Assembly (NCBI RefSeq): GCF_016798245.1
Contig: NZ_JAEUZA010000002.1
Coordinates: forward strand, 124,001 to 188,000
DNA: 64,000 nucleotides
Origin: Alkalicoccobacillus gibsonii
GTDB taxonomy: Bacteria; Bacillota; Bacilli; Bacillales; Bacillaceae_D
Direction: 5' to 3'
How positions within the stretch are numbered: the first letter of the stretch is position 1; each line of letters starts with the position of its first letter. Under the pieces are notes generated by a model that was not told the origin of the DNA, did no database searches, and saw only the letters and a program-made list of their open reading frames with translations. Positions 17,242-25,285 of the stretch are shown here, in pieces. The translations under genes and the position numbers were made by a program.

Positions 17242-18711
17242 ATGCACGAACTTTATAAGGAAATGTATCGCCCGCAATTTCATTTTTCACCGAAAAAAAA
17301 TTGGATGAATGATCCAAACGGTATGGTCTTTTTTAAAGGGGAATATCATTTGTTTTTTCAGTATCATCCACATGGTACAGAGTGGGGGCCCATGCACTGG
17401 GGCCATGCAATTAGCGAGGATTTGATCCATTGGGAAGAGATGCCGATCGCATTGTATCCAGATGAACATGGAGTCATCTTCTCGGGGTGTGCCGTCGTTG
17501 ATTGGAATAATACGACTGGATTCTTTGAAGATGAACCAGGACTGGTTGCCGTTTATACAAATACTGATCAATATCCAGATTCGGAACGATCTAGACAAAG
17601 GCAAAGTCTAGCATACAGTAAAGATCAAGGACGGTCATGGATTAAGTATCAAGGAAATCCAGTTCTGGTTGATGAAAGCATCACCGATTTTCGTGACCCG
17701 AAAGTTTTTTGGCATCAGGAAACAAAGAAATGGGTGATGGTGCTCGCTACAGAGCAATCCATTACCTTATACACATCAGACAATCTACTTGAATGGGAGA
17801 GAGCTAGTGAATTTGGTGCGACTGCTGGCTCTCATGACGGAGTATGGGAATGTCCAGATCTGTTCCCACTCCCATTAGATGGGGATGAAACGAACCAAAA
17901 ATGGGTGATGATCGTTAGTATCGGTGATAATCCGCAGTATAAGGAAGGATCAAGAACGCAATATTTTATTGGTGAATTTGATGGGCAGACATTTATAAAC
18001 AACCATAGTGATGATACGATTTTGTGGCTTGATCACGGGAGAGACAACTATGCGGGAGTGAGCTGGTCAGATATCCCTATTCAAGATGGTCGAAGAATGT
18101 ATATCGGTTGGATGAGTAATTGGAGATATGCTAATCAGGTGCCTACAAGTGTGTGGAGAAGTTCCATGACCATTCCTCGTGAATTATCTTTAAAAACAGT
18201 GCATAACAAAGTGAGACTGATGCAACAGCCCGTACGTGAGTTAGAAACGATTAAAGAAAGTGTGACTGAACACAAACAAAAAGTAATAATGGAGAATGAT
18301 GTGATCAAGCAATCAATTCCTCCGTTATGTGAGCTTCATTTAAAAATGGACTTAGAGGAAAAAGCTCATTTTGAACTGACGTTTCATCATAGTCGTGAAG
18401 AAAATACAACAATATCATATGATTCTAATCGTGAATTACTTTCACTTAACCGAGAGGAATCGGGCGACAGTCAATTCTCTGATTCGTTCTCAACCATCCA
18501 GAGTGCGGAGCTTCAAACCGAAGAAGGGAATCTTGAGTTAAAGATTCTGTTAGACCGTGCTTCCGTCGAGCTATTTGCAAACAGTGGAGAAGTAACGATG
18601 ACCAGCTTGATCTTCCCGGAGGAGTTAGCTCAAGAAATCTCTCTAGCCTCTAAAGAAGGGAAAATCGTTGTTAAGCACTTTACAATAACAGAGTTAGCTT
18701 CGATTTGGTGA
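17242..18711 (+). CDS. Glycoside hydrolase family 32 (levanase/fructosidase/invertase type), intracellular
   Basis: 489 residues. The GH32 catalytic triad is visible: nucleophile Asp24 in WMNDPNG, transition-state stabiliser Asp152 in FRDP, and acid/base Glu203 in WECPDLF. A five-bladed propeller is followed by a C-terminal beta-sandwich (about 340-489). IFSGCAVVDWNNTTGF is typical of levanase/exo-fructosidase members rather than of sucrose-6-phosphate hydrolases. There is no signal peptide, so the enzyme works on imported, unphosphorylated substrate, in keeping with an ABC rather than PTS uptake route. The product fructose would be phosphorylated by the kinase encoded next. Confidence 0.93.
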   Translation: MHELYKEMYRPQFHFSPKKNWMNDPNGMVFFKGEYHLFFQYHPHGTEWGPMHWGHAISEDLIHWEEMPIALYPDEHGVIFSGCAVVDWNNTTGFFEDEPGLVAVYTNTDQYPDSERSRQRQSLAYSKDQGRSWIKYQGNPVLVDESITDFRDPKVFWHQETKKWVMVLATEQSITLYTSDNLLEWERASEFGATAGSHDGVWECPDLFPLPLDGDETNQKWVMIVSIGDNPQYKEGSRTQYFIGEFDGQTFINNHSDDTILWLDHGRDNYAGVSWSDIPIQDGRRMYIGWMSNWRYANQVPTSVWRSSMTIPRELSLKTVHNKVRLMQQPVRELETIKESVTEHKQKVIMENDVIKQSIPPLCELHLKMDLEEKAHFELTFHHSREENTTISYDSNRELLSLNREESGDSQFSDSFSTIQSAELQTEEGNLELKILLDRASVELFANSGEVTMTSLIFPEELAQEISLASKEGKIVVKHFTITELASIW

Positions 18712-18716
18712 TAGTA

Positions 18717-18750
18717 AAGAGGCTCTATTTATGTGGAGCCTCTTAAGTTT
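18717..18750 (+). terminator. Hairpin between GH32 and fructokinase genes
   Basis: AAGAGGCTC (18717-18725) pairs perfectly with GAGCCTCTT (18736-18744). Only a short, broken T-run follows, so this may be a weak terminator or an attenuating/mRNA-stabilising hairpin inside the operon. Confidence 0.55.
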
Positions 18751-18776
18751 GGTTGATTAGTAGGGGGTCGGTTAAT

Positions 18777-19742
18777 GTGGAACAAACTAGTTCTCAGGTT
18801 GTATGTATGGGAGAATTGTTAATTGATTTTTTTTGTAAAGAAACGGACTCAGATCTGGTTGATGGTAAGAACTTTGAAAAGCAAGCTGGAGGTGCACCTG
18901 CAAATGTTTGTGCAACCATCTCTAAATTAGGAGGACACGCATCCTTCATCGGTAAAGTGGGAAATGATCCGTTTGGGTATTTTCTAAAAAATACTCTTCT
19001 TCAATTAAAGGTTGATACATCAATGCTTATTTACGATCATGTACATCCTACGACCATGGCCTTCGTGTCTCTAACGAGCGATGGAGAAAGGGACTTTGTT
19101 TTTAACAGAGGAGCGGATGCCTATCTAGAGGAGAATGAGATAGATGAGAATCTAGTAGCAAATGCTTCAATTCTCCATTTTGGTTCTGCGACAGCGTTAC
19201 TAAGTGAACCATTTCTCTCCACTTATATGAATAGTATAAGAAAAGGAAAGGAGCAGCATCAATTTATCTCCTTTGATCCGAATTTTCGTAAAGATCTTTG
19301 GAAAGAAGATATGAATTCTTTTATTAAACGCGTAAGAGAGTGTCTACCTTATGTTGATTTTCTAAAAGTTAGTGAAGAAGAACTATTCATTCTCACAGAT
19401 ACAGCTGCTCATGAAGACGCTGTAAACAATCTTCATAGCCTTGGAGCCAAGATTATTGCTGTTACTCTAGGTGAAAAAGGTACATATCTTTCCAATGGTA
19501 CTCATGCAAAGGTTGTTACGAGTACACCTATCCATTCTGTAGACTCAACAGGGGCAGGAGATGCGTTTGTAGGAGCTATGTTATATCAGATTGCACAAAG
19601 AAATGAATACACTCGTTTAATAAAGGATTTTAAAGGGTTAGAGGAGATGACGCTATTTAGTAATAAGGTTGGTGCGTTGGTATGTACAAAAGTAGGTGCC
19701 ATCACGGCCATTCCGACACTAGAAGAGGTCATGGAAATGTAA
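18777..19742 (+). CDS. PfkB-family sugar kinase, probable fructokinase
   Basis: About 321 residues with both PfkB signatures: AGGAPANVCATISKLGG near the N-terminus and the catalytic DSTGAGDAFVGAM near the C-terminus. The GTG at 18777 is chosen because AGGGGG lies 9 nt upstream; the longer TTG-led frame from 18753 has no binding site. Family plus its place behind an intracellular fructan hydrolase suggests fructose to fructose-6-phosphate. The fold alone does not exclude another ketose or 2-keto-sugar acid. Confidence 0.87.
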   Translation: MEQTSSQVVCMGELLIDFFCKETDSDLVDGKNFEKQAGGAPANVCATISKLGGHASFIGKVGNDPFGYFLKNTLLQLKVDTSMLIYDHVHPTTMAFVSLTSDGERDFVFNRGADAYLEENEIDENLVANASILHFGSATALLSEPFLSTYMNSIRKGKEQHQFISFDPNFRKDLWKEDMNSFIKRVRECLPYVDFLKVSEEELFILTDTAAHEDAVNNLHSLGAKIIAVTLGEKGTYLSNGTHAKVVTSTPIHSVDSTGAGDAFVGAMLYQIAQRNEYTRLIKDFKGLEEMTLFSNKVGALVCTKVGAITAIPTLEEVMEM

Positions 19743-19751
19743 AAGTTACTT

Positions 19752-19785
19752 AAAGGGCCCTATTTAAAATAACGGGGCCCTTTTT
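19752..19785. terminator. Bidirectional terminator between fructokinase and SDR genes
   Basis: AAAGGGCCC (19752-19760) pairs with GGGCCCTTT, with A-rich and T-rich flanks. The genes on either side converge, so it can serve both. Confidence 0.8.
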
Positions 19786-19788
19786 GCT

Positions 19789-20565
19789 TCAGATGCTCGT
19801 AAATGCGCCATCAATGACAAAATCGGAACCAGTCGTAAACGAACTTGCGTCGCTTGCTAGATAGACGGCAATGGCTTGCAGTTCCTCTGGCTTTCCAATC
19901 CGACCAAGTGGTGACACGCTCTCCCATTCCTTGACGAGTGGTTTTAAGTCGGGAGAGTTGAGTGTAAGCTCTGTTCCAATATAGCCTGGGCTTATTGTGT
20001 TTACGCGAACCCCTTTCTTCGCCCATTCCACGGCAAGCGACTTACTTAATTGGATAACCCCTGCTTTAGAGGCATTATAGGAAACCTGAGGCTGAGGTAC
20101 ATTCACAATATGAGCAGACATAGATGCCGTATTGATAATGGTCCCTTTTCCTTGTTCAAGCATAACCTTACCTACTGCCTGGGAGGTCAGGAAGACACCG
20201 GTGAGGTTAATATCTATAACCTTTTTCCATTGCGTGAAGGTCATTTCCTCTGCGGGAGCATTAATACAAATGCCAGCGTTGTTAAAAGCAATATCAATTC
20301 GACCGAACTCACCCATAATCTCGCCAATCATTCGTTCCACATCTTCAGGACTCGTTACGTCGGCTTTAATCGCGATTGGATGTGTACCGGTTGCTTGTTT
20401 AATGGAAGCTACTGTTTTCTTTGCTTCCTCCACATCTAAGTCCACAATGGCAACATCTGCCCCAACCTCAGCAAGGGCTGTGGCAATACTTTTTCCGATC
20501 CCCCTTGCTCCTCCAGTTACGTACGCTTTCTGTCCTGTTAATTTAAACTTCTCAATGATACTCAT
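19789..20565 (-). CDS. Short-chain dehydrogenase/reductase (classical SDR)
   Basis: 258 residues. Rossmann NAD(P)-binding motif TGGARGIG (about 17-24), structural NNAG (about 91-94), catalytic Ser in INTASMSA and Tyr-Lys in SYNASKAG. The sequence around these motifs resembles polyol/sorbose-type reductases. Asp in VAIVDLD after beta-2 favours NAD(H). The precise substrate is not evident, although the neighbouring fructose genes make a ketose/polyol substrate plausible. An AAGGAGTGAGC site precedes the start. Confidence 0.87.
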   Translation of the reverse strand: MSIIEKFKLTGQKAYVTGGARGIGKSIATALAEVGADVAIVDLDVEEAKKTVASIKQATGTHPIAIKADVTSPEDVERMIGEIMGEFGRIDIAFNNAGICINAPAEEMTFTQWKKVIDINLTGVFLTSQAVGKVMLEQGKGTIINTASMSAHIVNVPQPQVSYNASKAGVIQLSKSLAVEWAKKGVRVNTISPGYIGTELTLNSPDLKPLVKEWESVSPLGRIGKPEELQAIAVYLASDASSFTTGSDFVIDGAFTSI

Positions 20566-20738
20566 TCAGCTCACTCCTTTATTCATAAGAGTTTGTTCTA
20601 GTTCTCTATAACCTTTTCTCGAAAAAGTAAGCCATTTATTGTTTGAGGGAAAAAAAGGTTATTCATACAATTTAAAGTTTAGTTTCTAGTAACTTGGTGA
20701 ATAGGGGGATAGAGAGATTAAAAGGGGAGGAATGCTAA

Positions 20739-21596
20739 ATGAAAAAGGCGATTGTACTTTCAGTAACAGGTGCCGTCTTTCTGGCGGCGTGCGGTAGCGA
20801 GGACGAAAGTCAAACCGCAACAGCAAATGAAACAGAGGAAACGGGTACAGAAGAAGCGGTGTCTGAAGATACGGAGGATGCACCTTCGGCAGAAGAGATC
20901 GTAGAAGAAGCGATTGCTTTCTATGATGGATTAACCAGTCTTTATATGGTGTCAGAGGGAGAGGTTAATGTAGCTTTTGATGGCGAACAGGAAGATGTGC
21001 CTGAAGGTGATATCTCAACTTCTATTACTGAAACGCATTGGAATTTCATTCGCGAAGGTGAATTATATACTAGAATGGATCTGGAATTTTCAACGGAGGG
21101 TGAAGAAGATGGTGAAGCCTTCTCTGATGAAATGCCGACTACTTATCAATTTAGCGACCTTGACGATCCAGCACTTACGATTACATACGATGAAGGAGAC
21201 GAGGAAGCCATTCGCTACGAACAAGGCATAGATCCGACGCAAGAAGATTTGTCAGACTGGGCTAATTTGTATGAAACCCTTTTAGAAGATGCGGAGTTGA
21301 CTTACGTTGGTGAAGAAGAAATCAATGGTTACTCCACCTATCATATTGAAGCAGAGCGTGATGGACAGGTAACGGAATATTGGTTTGATCAAGAAACCTT
21401 CTATGAAATCAAAATGGAAAGTGAGACTGCAGTAGAGGACGCGGAGCATTCGGCAGGAGATACGAGCAGCTCGGGCGCAGTTATTGAATATGAAGTGAAT
21501 CCTGATTTTGATGAATCTCTTTTTCAAGCACCAGATGATGTGGAAGTCGTCGATGGAGAGCTTGAAGACACGCTAAGTTCAAATATGGATAACTAA
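20739..21596 (+). CDS. Acidic lipoprotein, LolA/DUF6612-like fold suspected
   Basis: 285 residues with a lipoprotein signal peptide and lipobox LAAC (Cys18). A Glu/Asp/Thr-rich tether (about 20-55) is followed by a domain starting EEIVEEAIAFYDGLTSLYMVSEGEVNV and containing TYVGEEEINGYSTYHIEAE and TEYWFDQETFYEIKMES. This alternation of strands is the pattern of LolA/LppX-type lipid-binding lipoproteins (DUF6612 group in Bacilli). It should be anchored to the outer face of the membrane. Ligand unknown. The AIM24-like gene follows after 16 nt. Confidence 0.75.
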   Translation: MKKAIVLSVTGAVFLAACGSEDESQTATANETEETGTEEAVSEDTEDAPSAEEIVEEAIAFYDGLTSLYMVSEGEVNVAFDGEQEDVPEGDISTSITETHWNFIREGELYTRMDLEFSTEGEEDGEAFSDEMPTTYQFSDLDDPALTITYDEGDEEAIRYEQGIDPTQEDLSDWANLYETLLEDAELTYVGEEEINGYSTYHIEAERDGQVTEYWFDQETFYEIKMESETAVEDAEHSAGDTSSSGAVIEYEVNPDFDESLFQAPDDVEVVDGELEDTLSSNMDN

Positions 21597-21612
21597 AGGT
21601 GGTCTCAGTTAG

Positions 21613-22290
21613 ATGACAACATATTCTGTAGACGAGTTTTTAAGTAGAACCAAACAGCAGATAACCTCCACGGATTCATTTGCTTTACAGTCTGAACGAA
21701 TTTTAGAGGTTAATTTAGATGGTGAGATATGGTCTAAAATGGGCTCAATGATTAGTTACCAAGGTACAATCCGGTTTGAGCGTGAACGCATTCTAGAACA
21801 CGGGTTAGGTCGTGCCTTTAAAAAATCATTTACGTCAGAAGGACAGGAACTCATGAAAGCAACAGGTAATGGCAGGCTCTTCCTTGCCGATCAGGGTAAA
21901 CGAATTACCATACTTGAGCTTGGGAACCAACAGATTACGGTAAACGGAAATGATTTGCTTGCATTTGAACCAACCGTTGAATGGGATATTGAAATGATGC
22001 GGAAGATGGCTGGATTAATGTCTGGAGGATTGTTTAACGTCACATTAAACGGTCGAGGGAAGGTGGCTATCACCACTTACTTTGAACCGTTGACGTTAGA
22101 AGTGACACCAGATCAGCCAGTGCACACTGATCCAACCGCAACAGTTGCCTGGTCAGGAGACCTTAAGCCAGAATTTCACACAGATATTAGTTACCGGACA
22201 TTTCTCGGAAAAGGCAGTGGTGAGTCGATCCAAATGAAATTTACTGGTAGTGGGTTTGTTATTGTGCAACCGGGGTTTGAAGTGGAATAA
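21613..22290 (+). CDS. AIM24-family protein
   Basis: 225 residues, no signal peptide. The Gly- and beta-rich segments (GEIWSKMGSMISYQGTIRFE, ATGNGRLFLADQGKRITILEL, FNVTLNGRGKVAITTY, FTGSGFVIVQP) are those of the AIM24/DUF124 double-psi-like beta family, named after a yeast mitochondrial protein. The bacterial function is not known. It probably forms a unit with the lipoprotein gene upstream and ends at a clear terminator. Confidence 0.85.
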   Translation: MTTYSVDEFLSRTKQQITSTDSFALQSERILEVNLDGEIWSKMGSMISYQGTIRFERERILEHGLGRAFKKSFTSEGQELMKATGNGRLFLADQGKRITILELGNQQITVNGNDLLAFEPTVEWDIEMMRKMAGLMSGGLFNVTLNGRGKVAITTYFEPLTLEVTPDQPVHTDPTATVAWSGDLKPEFHTDISYRTFLGKGSGESIQMKFTGSGFVIVQPGFEVE

Positions 22291-22298
22291 GATTTTGA

Positions 22299-22329
22299 GA
22301 AACGGCTCTTATGCAGTCGTTTCTTTTTC
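22299..22329 (+). terminator. Terminator after the AIM24-like gene
   Basis: GAAACGGCT (22299-22307) pairs with AGTCGTTTC (22315-22323), 7-nt loop, then TTTTTC. Confidence 0.75.
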
Positions 22330-22399
22330 GTAAAGGAGAGTATCCAGTATATAGTTAAGATAGTGTTGAGGATGTAGTAAACTGGCTTGTAGGAGTTAG

Positions 22400-22501
22400 C
22401 TAGTACCAAACGATACTTTCTTTAATGAAGTCCTTATTAAGGATACAGGAGAAGAAGGAGCCAGATATCAATCTAAAGTTGTGGAGTGTGTTTCATTTTG
22501 A
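22400..22501 (+). pseudogene. Short open remnant ending inside the next gene's start codon
   Basis: A 33-codon open stretch with protein-like content (NDTFFNEVLIKDTGEEGARY) but no start codon or ribosome binding site, closed upstream by a TAG. Its TGA (22499-22501) overlaps the TTG start of the next ORF (22498). This is the arrangement of a coupled upstream gene whose 5' part was lost. It matches no family I can name and could be chance. Confidence 0.25.
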
Positions 22502-22830
22502 TTCAATATTTATTTCATGTCGCTACTGGACTGGTGTATATTTTCCTGTTTAACACTATTTTGATATCAGTTGTAAACACTAAGTATTTGCGTAATAAAA
22601 ATCTTGAAATAAAGTATTTAGCGGGTTATTTAGGCACTCTATTGTTTGCTGTTGGAGTTTGGCAAATATGGAGTTATTTCGAACTGACATATATACTTTT
22701 TGAATCTCTTGTTTATGGTGGTATCATTGTTGGTTTTGTTACTTGTGCTTATGCCTTTTTATTGTATGTATTACGTTTAGCAGGTAAAGATTTAATCTAT
22801 ACCAAATTATCTAAACCGCTTAACGATTAG
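22498..22830 (+). CDS. Small hypothetical membrane protein
   Basis: 110 residues with three to four hydrophobic segments (about 4-22, 35-55, 62-80, 84-100). The TTG at 22498 gives a usual membrane-protein start (MIQYLFHVATGLVYIFLFN); a GTG at 22486 is in frame but overlaps the GGAG that would serve as binding site. It lies in the small-ORF island and its start overlaps a remnant ORF's stop. I do not recognise the family. Confidence 0.6.
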   Translation: MIQYLFHVATGLVYIFLFNTILISVVNTKYLRNKNLEIKYLAGYLGTLLFAVGVWQIWSYFELTYILFESLVYGGIIVGFVTCAYAFLLYVLRLAGKDLIYTKLSKPLND

Positions 22831-22858
22831 TTAAAAAAATAGTTACTTAATAAACGGG

Positions 22859-22902
22859 ACGCCAAACATGTAAGAGGAAAATCTAACGTTTGGCGTGTTT
22901 TT
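22859..22902 (+). terminator. Terminator after the small membrane protein gene
   Basis: ACGCCAAAC (22859-22867) pairs with GTTTGGCGT (22888-22896) over a 20-nt loop, followed by GTTTTTATT. The stretch 22903-23075 shows nothing recognisable. Confidence 0.7.
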
Positions 22903-23075
22903 ATTATGGTCAAATCCAATTGAATTTTAAGGAAAAGCAGTTGAATGTAACCTTACAAATATTTCACGTGCCATAAAGGTGATTAGTTACTTTATCTCAA
23001 GTTCTGAGATGATGCAATATGGTTTATGAGTAGAACTATATAAAAAGTTTAGAATATCCAAATTAAAGTGGTGGT

Positions 23076-23272
23076 ATGATTGGAAAAAAGATAAAAGGAG
23101 AACACATTGAAGAATATAGTAAAGAAGATCCAAACCTTTTCCCATTTAAACTTACATTTACTCACTTAGCTACATACCATCATTCTCTGGAACAGTAGGG
23201 TACGTTCGTGCCATTGATGCTGTAACAGGTGAACATTACTTCGTAGACGAAGGAGATGCACTATTCATATGA
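23076..23272 (+). pseudogene. Degraded ORF upstream of the CPCC gene
   Basis: Protein-like sequence is split over frames. From ATG 23076 one frame runs 40 codons (GEHIEEYSKEDPNLFPFKL) to a TAG at 23196-23198; a second frame carries GTVGYVRAIDAVTGEHYFVDE to a TGA at 23270-23272. That TGA overlaps the ATG of the CPCC gene (23269). A third frame has an AAAGGAG site and TTG at 23107 but closes after 20 codons. The picture fits a frameshifted gene once coupled to the CPCC gene. Family not recognised. Confidence 0.35.
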
Positions 23273-23508
23273 TACAAGTAAAATTCGCTTGTCTATGCTG
23301 CGGCTACAAAACACTAGAAAAAGAACCTCCTGGCACATATGACATCTGTGAAGTATGTTACTGGGAAGATGACGACTACCAATATGCATTTCAAAACGAA
23401 CTAGGTGCTAACCGTGTGACAATTAAGGAGGCTAAAAGAAACTTTTTAGCATTTGGCGCATGTGAGAGAGATTTAATCCCATATACGTGTAAACCAAAAA
23501 CAAAATGA
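23269..23508 (+). CDS. CPCC-type cysteine-rich small protein
   Basis: 79 residues with a zinc-ribbon-like pattern of two Cys pairs (ACLCCGYKTLEK and YDICEVCYWEDDD) followed by a region with GANRVTIKEAKRNFLAFGACE. This is the Cys_rich_CPCC family, whose members often lie in polymorphic toxin/immunity loci. AGGAGA lies 12 nt before the ATG, and the start overlaps the stop of a degraded upstream ORF. Immunity function is inferred only from family and context. No intact toxin gene is present. Confidence 0.8.
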   Translation: MIQVKFACLCCGYKTLEKEPPGTYDICEVCYWEDDDYQYAFQNELGANRVTIKEAKRNFLAFGACERDLIPYTCKPKTK

Positions 23509-23592
23509 GATGAGACTAGGACATACCTAAGTTTAATTATTAGAGAAATATGAAGTCGCTATTTTAGACTTATATGGTTGGAGGAATTTTGT

Positions 23593-23784
23593 GTGTTTAA
23601 AAGTAGGTGGTTTCTCTTTATTCTGTCGCTCATTTTAATCATGAATGGATTAACAGGAATCATTCAATTAATTAAAGGTGTGTATTTATCCTGGTGGGAT
23701 ATTACTTTAACATTTCTTTTGCTTTTCGCTGGTATAAGTTACTTTATCGATTCATTTAAACAAAATAATCGTGCTGAAAATTGA
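23593..23784 (+). CDS. Small hypothetical membrane protein
   Basis: 63 residues with two hydrophobic segments (about 5-25 and 33-52). The GTG at 23593 is preferred because TGGAGG lies 8 nt upstream; the longer TTG frame from 23578 contains that site. Family not recognised. It is one of a run of tiny genes between 22.4 and 24.7 kb. Confidence 0.55.
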   Translation: MFKSRWFLFILSLILIMNGLTGIIQLIKGVYLSWWDITLTFLLLFAGISYFIDSFKQNNRAEN

Positions 23785-23875
23785 CTTAGGATTCTACTAT
23801 TAGATTAAAAGGAAGTAATCAAAGTAGATATAAGGATCTATTAAATAATGAACGTAATTTTGGAGTGTGTTCAAG

Positions 23876-24274
23876 ATGTTTAAAAAACTAGCAGGTGTTT
23901 TAGTTTGTGCTTCCGTTCTTGCAGCTTGCAACTTAACTGATGAACAGCTATCTGTTGGAGAGTACGATGCTGAAAACAATGTAATATTTTCTGAAGATGT
24001 AATTACTAATGAGGGTGATATTACACAGTTTAAGTCGATTGTAACCGAAGCAGAAAATACAGGTAATCGACCAGATAATATTCCTAGTGAGGAACCTGCT
24101 CATATTGTTAAAATTGATAACCCGTCGGAATCAACATTGATCATGTATGTGTCTATTTGGAGTATTGATAATACATTTATCATTTCTAGAGGATTTAATA
24201 ACGATACAGAGAGCTTTTTGCTTTTAGATGCAGATCTTTCAAAACAATTGAACGATATATTAATGGGTGACTAA
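23876..24274 (+). CDS. Small lipoprotein, unknown function
   Basis: 132 residues. Signal peptide MFKKLAGVLVCASVLAAC gives a lipobox LAAC (Cys18). The mature part is acidic and contains HIVKIDNPSESTLIMYVSIW and a C-terminal helix LDADLSKQLNDIL. ATG 23876 has TGGAG 10 nt upstream; a GTG at 23867 is too close to it. I do not recognise a family. Confidence 0.65.
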   Translation: MFKKLAGVLVCASVLAACNLTDEQLSVGEYDAENNVIFSEDVITNEGDITQFKSIVTEAENTGNRPDNIPSEEPAHIVKIDNPSESTLIMYVSIWSIDNTFIISRGFNNDTESFLLLDADLSKQLNDILMGD

Positions 24275-24308
24275 CGATACTAATTTAAGATTGAAAGGAT
24301 GAACTCAA

Positions 24309-24644
24309 ATAAAGAAACTCACTTTTATGATCGTCTCAAGTTTTGTAGTGGTCTTAATTATAGGTGGAATCTTCACTTACAAGTTCTTTAATGGTGATCA
24401 AACAATGCTTGATGAAACGGGAGACGCAACTTATATTCATTTAATAGAAGATCAAGGGTATGATGCTTCTGATATTAGGAATATACGAACGGTTTATAGT
24501 TGGAAAGATTCTAGAGAGAATGCCTATAATGCTTATGTAGAATTCACTGATGAACCTGGTAGAGAATATGAGTACATCTATAACAAAAAACAAGGGTTAA
24601 GACAAACAGGTAGTTTGGATGGCGAAGGAAATCATGTAGAGTAA
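24309..24644 (+). CDS. DUF3139-like small membrane-anchored protein with non-standard (ATA) start
   Basis: The ATG at 24327 opens the usual reading of this gene, but it has no ribosome binding site at a fitting distance. Reading six codons further gives KKLTFMIVSSFVVVL behind an ATA at 24309 that lies 9 nt after AAAGGA. MKKLTF is the natural N-terminus for this type of protein, so the start codon may have mutated from ATG to ATA. The rest shows one N-terminal transmembrane segment and a small extracellular domain (IEDQGYDASDIRNIRTVYSW, YVEFTDEPGREYEYIYN) like DUF3139. Function unknown. Confidence 0.55.
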   Translation: MKKLTFMIVSSFVVVLIIGGIFTYKFFNGDQTMLDETGDATYIHLIEDQGYDASDIRNIRTVYSWKDSRENAYNAYVEFTDEPGREYEYIYNKKQGLRQTGSLDGEGNHVE

Positions 24645-24665
24645 TTAAATTAAACATGCCAGGCG

Positions 24666-24700
24666 AATCTTACACAATCCTATTGTGTAAGATTTACTTT
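24666..24700 (+). terminator. Terminator after the DUF3139-like gene
   Basis: AATCTTACACAAT (24666-24678) and ATTGTGTAAGATT (24682-24694) form a perfect 13-bp stem with a 3-nt loop, followed by TACTTT. The stretch 24700-24850 shows nothing recognisable. Confidence 0.65.
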
Positions 24701-24854
24701 GTGTCATCATATTTTTTAGAGGTTTTGACTTATTAAAGGTAAGGTGCTCAAACCTAATTGAGCATTAACTTCCTCCTGCAATTTGAGTATATATATGAAG
24801 ATTGGTCCTTGGAGTGTTGTTATTAGCTCATACGTGAGTTTCATTTCTTGAGAT

Positions 24855-25061
24855 TTAGTTGTTTGATTCTTTCGGTTTTACCCTCACACTAATTTTTGTT
24901 ATATAATCCTCTTCATTCTTATCTGCAATCGAGTGAAGTATATATTCTTCATAGATGTCCCCATCCACTTCAAGCTGCTCGTAATCTAGATGCTCCATTA
25001 ACCTTTCTAATGTTTCTGCTATGCCATCGTAAAACCCTTTCTTAAGTAAGTAGTTCCTATA
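24855..25061 (-). pseudogene. C-terminal remnant of a GyrI-like/effector-binding domain gene
   Basis: On the minus strand 68 codons are open without any start, closed upstream by a TAA at 25062-25064. The translation (GFYDGIAETLERLMEHLDYE, then EVDGDIYEEYIL and ITKISVRVK before the stop) fits the end of an AraC-effector-binding/GyrI-like domain, where a GxIYEEYL-like strand and a final I-x-V-x-V-K strand are usual. Nothing coding for the N-terminal part is seen upstream. It is most likely a decayed gene. Confidence 0.5.
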
Positions 25062-25242
25062 TTAGATAGGGATTTGGTAATTATCATTCTATCATAAGTT
25101 ATTAAGTGGGGTAAGGGGTGCATGTAGACGAGGGACAACGATGAGGTCAATACATTTTTGCTTCGCTTCCCCACTTACTGGTAAATGCAAGGCATGAATA
25201 CAAATAAAGAGTCATCAATGTGAGTTCTATAGTATTCACTTT

Positions 25243-25256
25243 TGAAAACGATTACA
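25243..25256 (+). promoter_or_regulatory. Consensus cre (CcpA) site upstream of rhaM
   Basis: TGAAAACGATTACA matches TGWNANCGNTNWCA at all 14 positions. It ends 29 nt before the rhaM start and overlaps a possible -10 (TACAAT, 25253-25258), which would fit repression. Confidence 0.7.
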
Positions 25257-25285
25257 ATGTTAAAAAGGAAAAAGGAGTGGTCAGA

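Noticed and set aside
18717-18750. Clear end of the fructan operon before fructokinase
   Set aside because: The hairpin lacks a proper T-run and no new promoter is evident before the kinase gene, so it was not used to split the operon.
20132-20611. 159-aa plus-strand ORF
   Set aside because: It is a shadow of the SDR gene on the other strand, without family motifs or a binding site.
23107-23169. Small gene starting TTG with AAAGGAG upstream
   Set aside because: It closes after 20 codons and overlaps the remnant ORF in other frames, so it was folded into the degraded-ORF entry.
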